Part shown: piece after piece, positions 23,818 through 32,012 of the stretch
How positions within the stretch are numbered: position 1 is the stretch's first letter
Layout of the letters: each line of letters starts with the position of its first letter
Source: Streptomyces maremycinicus
Lineage (GTDB): Bacteria; Actinomycetota; Actinomycetes; Streptomycetales; Streptomycetaceae
Direction of reading: 5' to 3'
NCBI RefSeq assembly: GCF_001184025.1
Contig: NZ_BBYG01000010.1
Location: 558,001-622,000 of the forward strand
DNA length: 64,000 bases
Notes under the pieces: model-generated
The model's database searches: none
What the model was told of the DNA's origin: nothing
The model's input: only the letters and a program-made list of their open reading frames with translations
Made by a program: the position numbers and the translations under genes

Positions 23818-26208
23818 CTACCGCTCGGCGTCCGGCGGCACCTGGATGTCGAGCACGCACACGTCGTCGCGTCCGTCGGGTTCCAGCGTCGCGCCGAGCA
23901 GTCGGTCCAGCGCCGCGGGGGCGTCCCCGGCCCGGTGGGCGGCGGCTGCTGCCAGCCGTTCGAGACCGCGGTCGACGCTCTCCAGGGGCCGCTCCACCAG
24001 GCCGTCGGTGTAGAGCAGCACCTGGTCACCGGGCTCCAGGACGACCTCCGCCGCCTCGTAGCGGGGCGTGTCCGTCGCGCCGAGCAGTATCCCGAAGGGA
24101 CGGTCGAGATAGCGGGCCTCACCGGCGCGCACCAGCAGCGGTGGGGGGTGGCCGGCCTGCGCCCACTCCAGTCGCCGTTCGCGCGGGCTGTAGCGGGCCA
24201 GCACCATGGTCGCCGAGCCGTGCGGATCGCGGGAGTGCAGCAGCAGGGCGTTGAGGCGGCTGAGGGCTCCGGTCAGCGACGAACCGGTGATGACCATGCC
24301 CTTGGCGGTGAACCGCAGCAGGGCCATCGACGCCACGGCGCCCATGCCGTGCCCGGCCACGTCACCCACCACGAACAGGGCGTCGCCGTCGGGCAGTTCG
24401 ATGGCGCTGAACCAGTCGCCGCCGACGCTGAGACCCGACTGCGCGGGCAGGTAGGCGATGTCCACGCGGAGTCCGGCCAGCCGGACGGGCTGCTTCGGCA
24501 GGGGCAGCAGCGCGTCCTGGAGCCGGGCGGCCACCAGGCGTTCGGCCTCGAGCACGCCGTGCTGGGTGAGCATGGCCCGCTCGCTCGCCACGAGAGCGAG
24601 TTCGGCGCTGCGCTGCGCGGTGAGGTCCTGCACGAAGCCGTGCACCTCGACGGGTGTGCCCTGGGCGTCCGAGACGGCCTCGGCGACCACCCGCAGATGC
24701 CGGACCCCGGCCCGGGTGAGGACCCGGAACGGCACGTCGCACGGCCGCCCGTGCCGTACCAGTTCCCCGACGGCGCGGGCGAGCGTCGGTACGTCCTCGG
24801 GGGAGGCCATGCGGGGCAGCCCCTGGAGCGGGACGACGCCCTGGGCCGCGTCCCGCTCGAAGATGCTGAAGACCTGGGAGGACCAGGTCCCCTCGCCCGT
24901 CTCCAGGTTCCAGGTGACCCAGCCGAGGTTGCCGAGGCGCTGCACGTCCGCAAGCCGCTGCTCCTGCCGGTCGGACGGATCGTGCCGCACCCAGCTGAGC
25001 ACCAGTCCGTCGCCCAGCCGCACCACCCGGGCCGAACAGGTGGCCAGTTCGCTCACCCCGGACACCATCTGCTGCCGGGCGAACGGCTCGCTCTCGTACG
25101 GCCGGTCACCGGCCAGCGCCTGGAGACAGCCCTCCCACAGCGGATCGTGGGCGACCTCAGGCCAGCACTCCAGGAAGCGCAGCCCGACCAGCTCACGCCC
25201 GCTGCGGCCGACGGCGTCGGAGGTCACGCTGGTCGCGGCGTCGACCCGGAAGTCCTCGACGTCACCCGACGCGGAGCGCAGCGGGGCGAGCAGCACCGCC
25301 GCGACGGGCAGCCGGTCCAGCACCGTCTGCAAGGCGTCGGCGGCCCCGCCGGCGGACGGGCCCGGCCGGGTGCCGAACGAGCGCAGGGGGCCCGCGCACA
25401 ACTGGGCGACGGCCAGCAGGTGTTCGCGCACCGGGGGCGCGAAGGCGCCCTCGCGGTGGCGCAGGATCCCGATCACGACCTCGGCCGACGCGCCGGTCAC
25501 CACCGGCAGCCAGGCCCGGGACGGCCACCGTTCGGGCGGGTCCCCGATCAGCTGGTACCGCCTGCCGTCCTCCTGGATGTCCTCCAGCCAGCGGGGCTGC
25601 CCGGTGACGAGGGCGTCCAGGGCGGCGATCCCGCTGACCGGCGGCACCCGGCTCCACTGGTCGGCCAGCGTCTTGTCGATGCCGGCGTGCCCGGTGAGCT
25701 CCAGCCCGCCGCCCGGCCGCCGGGCGAAGATCATCACCGCGCCGGCGCCCACGTCGGGGGCGAGCCGGTCCAGGAGGCACCGGGCGAGATCGTGCGGGGT
25801 GCCGACGCGGACGAGGGCGCGGCTCAGGCGGCCGAGGGCGGCGGCGTCGATCTCGTCGTGGGCCGGCTCCGGTGCGGTGATGCGCGCGGGCGCGTCGGCC
25901 GGGGCCGGGCACTCGGGGCCGTGGGGCGGTGCGGAGAGCGTGCCGAGGCTGATCCAGCACTCCTCGAGCAGCGTCCGCTGTCCGGTTTTGGCGCGTCGCT
26001 GGAGCTCCTCGTGCGCTGCGTCCGGCGAGCAGCCGAGCTGTGCCATCACCACGCCCTTGGCGCGTTCCAGCACGGCGGTGGTGGCCGCTCGGTCCTGGAG
26101 CCGGTCCAGCTCCGCGCGCTGACGCGCCACCACCCGGGTGAGTGCCGTCACGTCGGGCATGTCACCGGACTGCGTGGGGTCGCTCGTCACACCTTGAGCA
26201 TGGCACAT
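23818..26208 (-). CDS. ANTAR-GAF-PAS-PP2C multidomain phosphatase (RsbU/SpoIIE type)
   Basis: A 796-aa soluble signalling protein. Order: a short coiled region and an ANTAR-like RNA-binding helical domain (about 22-90, AVLERAKGVVMAQLGCSPDAAHEELQ in pieces); GAF (about 125-275, PDVGAGAVMIFARRPGGG); two PAS-like domains (about 290-410 and 420-545, the second with GNLGWVTWNLETGEGTWS); a PP2C/SpoIIE phosphatase domain (about 565-790) with metal-binding GGDWFSAIELPDG, VGDVAGHGMGA, GHPPPLLV, LYTDGLVE and GRDDVCVL. Such proteins dephosphorylate anti-sigma-factor antagonists in stress pathways in response to a bound signal. The start is uncertain: ATG 26208, GTG 26190 and ATG 26160 are all possible. 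No anti-sigma factor or antagonist gene is adjacent. Confidence 0.88.
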   Translation of the reverse strand: MCHAQGVTSDPTQSGDMPDVTALTRVVARQRAELDRLQDRAATTAVLERAKGVVMAQLGCSPDAAHEELQRRAKTGQRTLLEECWISLGTLSAPPHGPECPAPADAPARITAPEPAHDEIDAAALGRLSRALVRVGTPHDLARCLLDRLAPDVGAGAVMIFARRPGGGLELTGHAGIDKTLADQWSRVPPVSGIAALDALVTGQPRWLEDIQEDGRRYQLIGDPPERWPSRAWLPVVTGASAEVVIGILRHREGAFAPPVREHLLAVAQLCAGPLRSFGTRPGPSAGGAADALQTVLDRLPVAAVLLAPLRSASGDVEDFRVDAATSVTSDAVGRSGRELVGLRFLECWPEVAHDPLWEGCLQALAGDRPYESEPFARQQMVSGVSELATCSARVVRLGDGLVLSWVRHDPSDRQEQRLADVQRLGNLGWVTWNLETGEGTWSSQVFSIFERDAAQGVVPLQGLPRMASPEDVPTLARAVGELVRHGRPCDVPFRVLTRAGVRHLRVVAEAVSDAQGTPVEVHGFVQDLTAQRSAELALVASERAMLTQHGVLEAERLVAARLQDALLPLPKQPVRLAGLRVDIAYLPAQSGLSVGGDWFSAIELPDGDALFVVGDVAGHGMGAVASMALLRFTAKGMVITGSSLTGALSRLNALLLHSRDPHGSATMVLARYSPRERRLEWAQAGHPPPLLVRAGEARYLDRPFGILLGATDTPRYEAAEVVLEPGDQVLLYTDGLVERPLESVDRGLERLAAAAAHRAGDAPAALDRLLGATLEPDGRDDVCVLDIQVPPDAER

Positions 26209-26290
26209 CGGGGTGACTTCGATCCGGGTCTTGCGGCAACGCTCCCGCCAGGCGTGATACCCGTCCGGGCGGCACGGGCGGATCTTCCGT

Positions 26291-26665
26291 TCAGCGTCCG
26301 GAGGTCTGCTCGGCCAGTGCCTCGGTGACCGCCCGGACGCTGCGGGCGATGTGCTGGAGCTGCATGACCTCGGCCGCGTACATCTTGATCGTGTGTTCGA
26401 TGACCGATTCGGGCAGGCCGAGCCGGGGCAGGTCGGCGCGGGCGGTCTGGAGGGCGGTGCGGGCCACCCGGACCTCGTTCTGGACCTGGATCTGCGCGTG
26501 CCGGGCGAGCAGGACCGGGTGGCGCAGCAGCGCCGGGTAGCTCGCGTAGCGCGCGGGAACCAGCTCGCGCAGCCACTTGGCCGCCGAGCGCTCCCAGTCG
26601 TAGCTGCCGGGAGTCTTGACCTGGCACGGCCAGTCCGAGCTGATGCGCGTCGTCGTCAGGGTCAT
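26291..26665 (-). CDS. Helical protein of unknown function, 124 aa
   Basis: Starts MTLTTTRISSDWPCQVKTPG at 26665, where GGAAG stands 8 nt upstream. Most of the chain is amphipathic helix, including AKWLRELVPARYASYPALLR, ARHAQIQVQNEVRVARTAL and IEHTIKMYAAEVMQLQHIAR. It is Arg/Ala-rich, has one Cys and no membrane segment. I recognise no named family. The gene has an unusually clear vegetative promoter about 190 bp upstream in an AT-rich patch and therefore a long leader. It runs in the same direction as the ANTAR phosphatase gene, whose reading frame begins 82 bp downstream, so co-transcription is possible. Confidence 0.6.
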   Translation of the reverse strand: MTLTTTRISSDWPCQVKTPGSYDWERSAAKWLRELVPARYASYPALLRHPVLLARHAQIQVQNEVRVARTALQTARADLPRLGLPESVIEHTIKMYAAEVMQLQHIARSVRAVTEALAEQTSGR

Positions 26666-26858
26666 GATCATCGCTTCCGGTGTTGGCGTCGTGACGGTGG
26701 TCCGACGGTTCGGGGCGGCCCCGGCCCAGGGGAAGGCCGGGGCCGCCACGGGCGCTCGCGCAAGCGATGCCCCGAACGCCCTGGGCGCCGACGCGGGTAG
26801 GGGACGGCGGCTTCGGGCGCTCGTACATGAGCCCTTGCGGGCGGATGCGGCCGTGAGC

Positions 26859-26887
26859 AGTATTTATATATGCCGACTGCTTTGCAA
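26859..26887 (-). promoter_or_regulatory. Vegetative promoter in an AT-rich island
   Basis: On the minus strand TTGCAA (26882-26887), a 17-nt spacer and AATACT (26859-26864) match the housekeeping pattern. The surrounding 60 bp are strikingly AT-rich for this genome, with TATTTATATAT next to the -10 and an ATGAA-AACA-TTCAT palindrome (26893-26906) upstream that could bind a regulator. It should drive the gene at 26291-26665. Confidence 0.5.
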
Positions 26888-26972
26888 GGCGTATGAAAAC
26901 ATTCATGCGCGATTTGCCCGCAATGATCCCTCTGTGCATTTCCGGGGGAGGGGGGTGGTCTGGCGGAGCCGG

Positions 26973-27896
26973 TCACTCACGCAGGAAGAACTGGTGCTGC
27001 TCGGCGATCTGCTCGTACTCCTCGAGCCTCGCCTGGGTGCGTTCGGGGCCCGCGTCGGTCATGGCCTGGAGCAGCGCCGCGGCCATCACGCCGGGGGCGG
27101 CGTAGGAGTCGAAGACCAGGCGGGAACCGGTGCCGGTGGCGAAGGTGGCGTCGGCCTCGTCGGCCACCGGCCCCAGCGCCAGGTCGGTGATCAGCGCGAC
27201 CTTGAGACCGGCGCTGCGCGCGACCCGTACGGCGGTCAGGGTCTCGTGTGCGTGCCGGGGCATCGAGAACGCCAGCACCCAGGTCCCGCCCGCCTCCCGG
27301 GACTGGAGGAGCGCGTCGTAGGCGACGCTGCCTCCCCGGGTGACCAGCCGTACGTCCGGGTGGACCCGGCGGGCGGCGTAGGCGAAGTACTCGGCGAGCG
27401 AGACGGAGATCCGCAGCCCCAGGATGGTCAGCGGTGTCGACTGCGAGAGCTTGCGGCCCACGTCGATGACCCGGTCCGGGTCGGCGAAGTCGCGCCGCAG
27501 GTTCTCCAGGTTCTCGATCTCCGCCTCGACCGCCGCCTGGAGTTCGTTGCTCCGGTTCACCTCGGCCGCGGCCGGACCGCCGGCCAGGGCGCCCAGCGCG
27601 ATCGACTGGAGCCTCTCCCGGAGCGCGGGATACCCGCTGAAACCGACCGCCGCGGCGAACCGGGTCACCGAGGGCTGGCTGACCCCGACCCGGTCCGCGA
27701 GGTCGGTGATCGACAGGAACGCCGCCTCGGTGATGTGCTCGATCAGATACTGGGCGATGCGCCGTTGCCCCGGGGACAGATGGGGTCCGTCGAAGAGCGC
27801 CCTGAGCCGGGAGGTCGGGGACACCTCCGTCTCCGGACCGGTTCTGCCCGAGGTGATCGCGGATGCCTGTGCGCGTGCCTGTTGCGGCGATGGCAC
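26973..27896 (-). CDS. MurR/RpiR-family regulator with SIS domain
   Basis: A 307-aa transcription factor. The N-terminal RpiR helix-turn-helix domain (about 30-105) has SPGQRRIAQYLIEHITEAAF and SITDLADRVGVSQPSVTRFA. The C-terminal SIS sugar-phosphate-binding domain (about 150-290) contains ILGLRISVSLAEYFAYAARR and VLAFSMPRHAHET. The GTG at 27896 has an ideal AAAGGAGG 7 nt upstream, so the longer frame is rejected. RpiR proteins sense sugar phosphates such as GlcNAc-6-P or MurNAc-6-P. A BadF-type GlcNAc kinase-like gene lies 2.9 kb away and a sugar ABC system further on, making amino-sugar control plausible but unproven. Nothing follows it closely in the same direction. Confidence 0.88.
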   Translation of the reverse strand: MPSPQQARAQASAITSGRTGPETEVSPTSRLRALFDGPHLSPGQRRIAQYLIEHITEAAFLSITDLADRVGVSQPSVTRFAAAVGFSGYPALRERLQSIALGALAGGPAAAEVNRSNELQAAVEAEIENLENLRRDFADPDRVIDVGRKLSQSTPLTILGLRISVSLAEYFAYAARRVHPDVRLVTRGGSVAYDALLQSREAGGTWVLAFSMPRHAHETLTAVRVARSAGLKVALITDLALGPVADEADATFATGTGSRLVFDSYAAPGVMAAALLQAMTDAGPERTQARLEEYEQIAEQHQFFLRE

Positions 27897-28137
27897 CGGT
27901 GCGCCTCCTTTGTCTTCCACGGGCTCAACATACTTCAGGCGCCGCGTCGGACAGGGTCGGCGAAGGCGCCCCTCGCGCACCCGGTGATCACGGCTTACCG
28001 CCGGTACAGCCGGCGAACCGTGCGCGACGACGTCGGAGGAGCAGGCGTGCGGGGCGAGCGCGGCCAGTGCGGGTTGAGGCGTCCCCGGTGCTCTTGGCGG
28101 CAGCCGGCCGCCGCGGCGACGTACACAAGCTCGTCGA

Positions 28138-28434
28138 TGGTCGGTGTCGGCCGTACGGCGGTGGTGGCTGTCGTGTCGGTCGTCAGGGTCGGCGGGACGG
28201 CCGCCGGGAGCGGGTCGAGTGGCCGTCGGCGGGCTGGTGGTCGGTGTCGGCCGTACGGCGGTGGTGGCTGTCGTGTCGGTCGTCAGGGTCGGCGGGATGG
28301 CCGCCGGGAGCGGGTCGAGTGGCCGTCGGCGGGCTGGTGGTCGGCGTCTGCCGTACGGCGGTGGTGGCTGTCGTGTCGGTCGTCAGGGTCGGCGGGACGG
28401 CCGCCGGGGCCGGGACGAGTGGCGTCGGCGGGCC
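28138..28434. repeat. 100-bp tandem repeat, nearly three copies
   Basis: The anchor CCGTACGGCG recurs at 28151, 28251 and 28351, exactly 100 bp apart, and surrounding bases (including GGTGGTGGCTGTCGTGTCGG) are almost identical across copies. Only a few substitutions separate the copies, suggesting recent duplication. The third copy diverges at its end. It is non-coding as judged by frame shift between units. Confidence 0.8.
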
Positions 28435-28568
28435 GGTCGGGCGGCTACCCGCAGGTCCCCCGGCCGGGCCAGGCCCCCCGGCCGGGCCGCGGCGGGGGTC
28501 GTCTTCAGGGCCGGGTGCGCTTCGGTCGCCCTCGTCCGTCCCGCGGTGACACCGGCCGGGCGGTGGCC

Positions 28569-28614
28569 GGAGCCGGTGCGCGGCCGCCTCGGGGGCTCGC
28601 TCCGCACCGGCTCC
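28569..28614 (-). terminator. 12-bp inverted repeat downstream of the PAP2/haloperoxidase gene
   Basis: GGAGCCGGTGCG (28569-28580) and CGCACCGGCTCC (28603-28614) pair perfectly around a 22-nt loop, 15 nt past the leftward stop codon. Confidence 0.6.
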
Positions 28615-28628
28615 CGCCGCGAGAGGTG

Positions 28629-30545
28629 CTACCGCTTCAGGAGTCGTACCGACAGACCGTCCGCCGTGTACACGGGTACGGCGCGCAGCCGGTCGGAGTC
28701 CAGTTCGACCCGGTCGAACCGGCCGCGCAGCGCCGCGGCGGCGATCACGGGGACGGTCGTCCCCGCGACCGGCGGCCGGTCGGCGTCCAGGCGCAGCGAC
28801 AGCACGGCGCCCCGGTCCAGCCGGACCCGCCCGGACACCGTGAGGGCGGGACCGTGATGCCCGCGCAACGTCAGGTCCACGGTCGCGCCGGACTCCTGGG
28901 CCCACCCGCCCCGCACCCGCACCGGGGCGCCCGCGCGCAGGGTGCCGCCGGTCAGCCGCACATCGCCGTGGCCGAGCGCGTCGGCGTGTCCGGCGACGAG
29001 CACGCCGTCCGCCAGCACGGTGCCGCCGCGGTAGCGGTTGTGGCCGGTCAGCGTGAGCGTGCCCGAGCCGCGCTTGGTCAGCCCGCCCTCGCCGTCGATG
29101 TCGTGACGCCAGACGTCGGCCGCGTCGAAGCCGCCCTTCGCCGCGTCCAGCGTGACCGTGACGTCGGAGTCGAAGGCGCCGTACCCGTCCGCCGCCGCGA
29201 ACAGGTTCAGCCGGCCCCACTGCTCGAAGCCGTCCAGCAGCACGTACCCGGAGGGCAGCGCGGTCGTGCGCAGCACCTCGCGGCGCTGGGCTGCGCTCAG
29301 GTACGGCAGCCGGGTCTCCAGCAGCACCTCGGCGCCCTTGGGGACGGTGAGCGGTGTCCTGCGGCCCTGGCGTTCGAGGACATAGGTCAGCCGGGGCTGG
29401 TTGGCGCGGGCGTTGGCCTCCCGGTCGGCGTACGCGTCCGAGGCGTCGGAGTGCGCGTAGGCGGCCAGGGTGTCGGCCGTGGTGCCGGTCCTCTCGGTGA
29501 AGTAGGCCAGCGCCTGGGCGCGCGCGGCCGCCTTGAGATCGGCGTTGGCCGGGTCGGCGAGCGCGGCGGCGGCCAGCGCGGTGGCCATGATGCGGCCGCC
29601 GAGGACGTCCACGGTGGAGTGCATGCCCGAGACGATCCGGGTGTGGCTGAGTTCGAGGGCGCGGGTCACCAGCTCCTGGAACCGCTCCGGCACGGCGTAC
29701 GCGAACGCCAGCGACGCCAGGTGGAAGGCGTTGGTGTGCCCGCTGGGGAAGCCGCCGTCGTCGGTCGCGGAGGTGCCGCGCTGACGCAGCAGCTGCGGGA
29801 CGACGACCACCTTCGAGTCGTACACCGGGTAGCCGAGGGCGTCGGTCCTCCCGGTGTCGACGACCTCGCTGTTCTCGTTCATGCGCCACGGACGCGGGTA
29901 CTGGAAGGCGTACTTGCCCGGGTTGCCGGAGGCGAACGGGCCGCGCACGGTGTCGACGAGCCTGGCGACCTGGCCGAGGTCGGAGGCGTAGGAGCCGGCG
30001 CCGACGGCGGAACCGGCGGGCGCGTCCGCGGGCACGGCGTCGCTGATCGTGGTGGCGGGCGTGGTGTCCGGCGCGCCGGTGATCGACGTGACGGCCTTGG
30101 CGCCGGCCTTGTAGAGGTCCGCCAGGGGGCCCAGTCCGGCGATCATCGCGTAGCTCTGGTGCTGACGGTCGTACACGAACGCCTGCCGGCCCGCTGCCTC
30201 CGTGCGGGAGCGGGTGACCGCGATGCAGTAGCGCATGTTGGCGCGCAGTATCTCGGGCCGCAGCGCGGTGCCGGTGTTCCAGGCGGCGCCGGTCTTCCAC
30301 ACCTTGGCGAAGCCGCCCAGGATCCGCACCACGGCGTTGGTCTCGGGCGTGAGGTTGGTGAGGACGTTCGTCTTGTAGTCGTCGACGAACGGCAGCGCGC
30401 TCGTGGCGGCCTCGGCGTCGGCGGCGCCCAGCCAGGAGACGAGCGTCGGAGCGGCCAGCAGCGCCGCCGAACCACCGAGGGAGGCTTTCAGGAAGCGCCT
30501 TCTGTTCGGTGCGGGGGAGGTGGACGGCCCGGCGGGTGACGGCAT
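28629..30545 (-). CDS. Secreted PAP2/vanadium-haloperoxidase-like protein with beta-strand repeat tail
   Basis: A 638-aa protein with a twin-arginine signal (NRRRFLKASLGGSAALLAAP), so it should be exported folded. The central domain (about 50-400) is an acid-phosphatase/haloperoxidase-type helical bundle with GGFPSGHTNAFHLASLAF and SHTRIVSGMHSTVDVLGGR, the PSGHT and SRxxxGxHxxxDVxxG phosphate or vanadate motifs. The region 430-638 is beta-rich and includes KRGSGTLTLTGHNRYRGGTVL and ALGHGDVRLTGGTL, like the autotransporter-associated beta-strand (PATR) repeat. It may be a phosphatase or a haloperoxidase; the motifs do not decide. The ATG at 30545 has AGAGG about 7 nt upstream. The kinase gene behind it may share its promoter. 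Confidence 0.82.
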   Translation of the reverse strand: MPSPAGPSTSPAPNRRRFLKASLGGSAALLAAPTLVSWLGAADAEAATSALPFVDDYKTNVLTNLTPETNAVVRILGGFAKVWKTGAAWNTGTALRPEILRANMRYCIAVTRSRTEAAGRQAFVYDRQHQSYAMIAGLGPLADLYKAGAKAVTSITGAPDTTPATTISDAVPADAPAGSAVGAGSYASDLGQVARLVDTVRGPFASGNPGKYAFQYPRPWRMNENSEVVDTGRTDALGYPVYDSKVVVVPQLLRQRGTSATDDGGFPSGHTNAFHLASLAFAYAVPERFQELVTRALELSHTRIVSGMHSTVDVLGGRIMATALAAAALADPANADLKAAARAQALAYFTERTGTTADTLAAYAHSDASDAYADREANARANQPRLTYVLERQGRRTPLTVPKGAEVLLETRLPYLSAAQRREVLRTTALPSGYVLLDGFEQWGRLNLFAAADGYGAFDSDVTVTLDAAKGGFDAADVWRHDIDGEGGLTKRGSGTLTLTGHNRYRGGTVLADGVLVAGHADALGHGDVRLTGGTLRAGAPVRVRGGWAQESGATVDLTLRGHHGPALTVSGRVRLDRGAVLSLRLDADRPPVAGTTVPVIAAAALRGRFDRVELDSDRLRAVPVYTADGLSVRLLKR

Positions 30546-30614
30546 GCGGGTGCCTCTTTCGGGTTCGTCGGCCGTGCGGCCGGGGAGGACGTGCGGGGTC
30601 CGTACGGGATACCT

Positions 30615-30644
30615 GCTGAGATACGTGCGGCTGAGATACGTGCG
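30615..30644. repeat. 15-bp tandem duplication in a leader region
   Basis: GCTGAGATACGTGCG occurs twice head to tail (30615-30629, 30630-30644) in the 249-bp spacer between the kinase and PAP2 genes. It could be a doubled regulator site or a replication-slippage scar. Confidence 0.5.
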
Positions 30645-30794
30645 GGGTACGTCGAGCGGGTGCGGCCCGTCCGTCCTGTGACGACGGGTGGGCCGGAAGA
30701 CGCCTGCGAGCGAAGATCTACGGCCGGGTCGTGTCGCTTCCGCGATGACCGGGCGGCCGGTGCGTGTCCCGCGGGTGAACGGGGAGCCCGCGCC

Positions 30795-31703
30795 TCACAG
30801 GAGCGAGCGCGCCAGCGCGACCGCGCCCTCGACCGGCGGCACGGTGAGCGGCCGCGCCCGCGCCCCCGGCACCGCCTCGGCGAGTCCGGCGGTGAACGCC
30901 GCGTAGAGCGCCGGCTGGCCGAGCACCGTACCGCCCGCCACGACGACGTCGTCGACCGCGACACCGCGTGCGGCGAGGCGGGCCACCAGCGCGGCGAGCG
31001 CCGCACCGGCCTCGGCGATCACGGAGTCGGCGAGCGCGCAGCCGTCGGCCGCCGCCGAGAAGACCGCGGGGGCGTGCCGGCCCCACTCGGCGGATACGTC
31101 CGAGGCGGCCTCCAGGGCCGCGCCGAGCGCCGGAACCTCGGGCACGCCGAGAGCGGCGAGGAGACGCCGGGCCAGGGCGCCGGGCTCCGCACCGCGGTCG
31201 TGGGCCGCCCACACCGCCCGGGCCGCCTCGCGGACCAGACCGGCGGCGCCGCCCTCGTCGCCGAGGACCGCGCCCCAGCCGCCCACCTGGACGGGGTCGC
31301 CGCCGGGCAGCCGGCCCACCGCCACCGAGCCGGTGCCGGCCACGAGGCCGACGCCCCGGTCCAGTCCGGCGGCGGGAACGAGCAGTTCGGCGTCGCCCAC
31401 CACGCGCGTGGGCACACCGAGGGAGAGTTCCAGGGCGTCGCGGATCTCCGCGCACTGGCGGGGTGTCTCGCAGGCGTGCGCGCCCACGGCGAAGGCGGCG
31501 GGGCGGGTGTCACCGGGCAGCGTCTCGCGGACGAGCCCGGTGAGCCAGCGTGCGGCGGCGGCCGGGTCGTGCGGCCGCCAGCCGGTGCTGGCGCGGACGT
31601 GGTCGATCACGGTGACGCCGCCCGCGAGGGCGCGGAGGCGGGTCTTGGTGCCGCCTACGTCGACGCCGACCACGAGGGCGGCCGAAGGGGGAGAGTCCTG
31701 CAC
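30795..31703 (-). CDS. BadF/BadG-type sugar kinase, GlcNAc kinase-like
   Basis: A 302-aa ASKHA-fold kinase. The phosphate-1 motif is VVGVDVGGTKTRLRAL, phosphate-2 is VAGTGSVAVG with the family extension GGWGAVLGDEGGAAGL, and the adenosine motif is VVVAGGTVLG. This form matches the eukaryote-like N-acetylglucosamine kinases, which make GlcNAc-6-phosphate from ATP and free GlcNAc; glucosamine is an alternative. The GTG at 31703 has AGAGGA 4-5 nt upstream. It reads away from the ROK gene; the shared 309-bp intergenic region contains the ROK operator, so it may be co-controlled with the ABC operon. Together with the RpiR gene it hints at amino-sugar use. Confidence 0.85.
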   Translation of the reverse strand: MQDSPPSAALVVGVDVGGTKTRLRALAGGVTVIDHVRASTGWRPHDPAAAARWLTGLVRETLPGDTRPAAFAVGAHACETPRQCAEIRDALELSLGVPTRVVGDAELLVPAAGLDRGVGLVAGTGSVAVGRLPGGDPVQVGGWGAVLGDEGGAAGLVREAARAVWAAHDRGAEPGALARRLLAALGVPEVPALGAALEAASDVSAEWGRHAPAVFSAAADGCALADSVIAEAGAALAALVARLAARGVAVDDVVVAGGTVLGQPALYAAFTAGLAEAVPGARARPLTVPPVEGAVALARSLL

Positions 31704-31833
31704 GGATCCTCTTTCGTCGTTGCTGCGTCGAGCTGCGACGGCGGGCGAACCGTGTCTGAGGGATTGCGGATCGGTGAACTAGGGAAGCCCCGGGACGGGC
31801 TTCTGACGAGCACGGCAGGCGAGTACCGTGAAG

Positions 31834-31857
31834 TTCGTTAGGAAGTTAACTAACGAA
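31834..31857. promoter_or_regulatory. ROK operator palindrome between the kinase and ROK genes
   Basis: TTCGTTAG (31834-31841) and CTAACGAA (31850-31857) are perfect complements around an 8-bp centre that itself contains GTTAAC. GTTAG..CTAAC palindromes of this type are characteristic of Streptomyces ROK-family targets. It lies in the divergent region and could control both genes. Nothing else in the 309-bp spacer stands out. Confidence 0.6.
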
Positions 31858-32012
31858 GTACAGTGCGTCAAGAGCAATCGCGCACTCGACCGTCCAGGCT
31901 CCCGTACGGGCCGCCGCGGGACGGGAACGCGCGACGTCGGAGCATCCCATCGCCGCAGCCCGCCGAGTTGATCGGCCCGGGCGCGCGGCCCTGTACCCGT
32001 GTGGGGGAAACT

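Larger units (their letters stand above)
27897..28628. other. 732-bp non-coding region carrying tandem repeats
   Basis: No supported gene. The part next to 27896 is the RpiR leader with its ribosome binding site. Then come the 100-bp repeats (28138-28434), two short CCCCCGGCCGGGCC-like repeats near 28455-28490, and a terminator hairpin (28569-28614). Long open frames cross the region on both strands, but the repeat period is not a multiple of three, so frame is not conserved between copies. Confidence 0.6.

Noticed and set aside
28138..28434. CRISPR array
   Set aside because: The repeats are 100 bp, contiguous, without unique spacers, and there are no cas genes.
27897..28628. Mobile-element remnant
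   Set aside because: No transposase fragment, terminal inverted repeats or target duplication; only tandem repeats and a terminator.
28183..30300. A 705-codon minus-strand frame
   Set aside because: Out of frame with the PAP2/haloperoxidase gene, and reading into the 100-bp repeat.
26616..30539. A 1307-codon open frame on the plus strand
   Set aside because: It crosses the RpiR and PAP2 genes in antisense and the non-coding repeat. The composition (Gly/Arg/Val runs) is that of a GC-rich shadow frame, with no domain.
31834..31857. DasR-type operator
   Set aside because: The sequence lacks the ACTGGTCTAGACCAGT pattern; the GTTAG/CTAAC form fits ROK regulators better.
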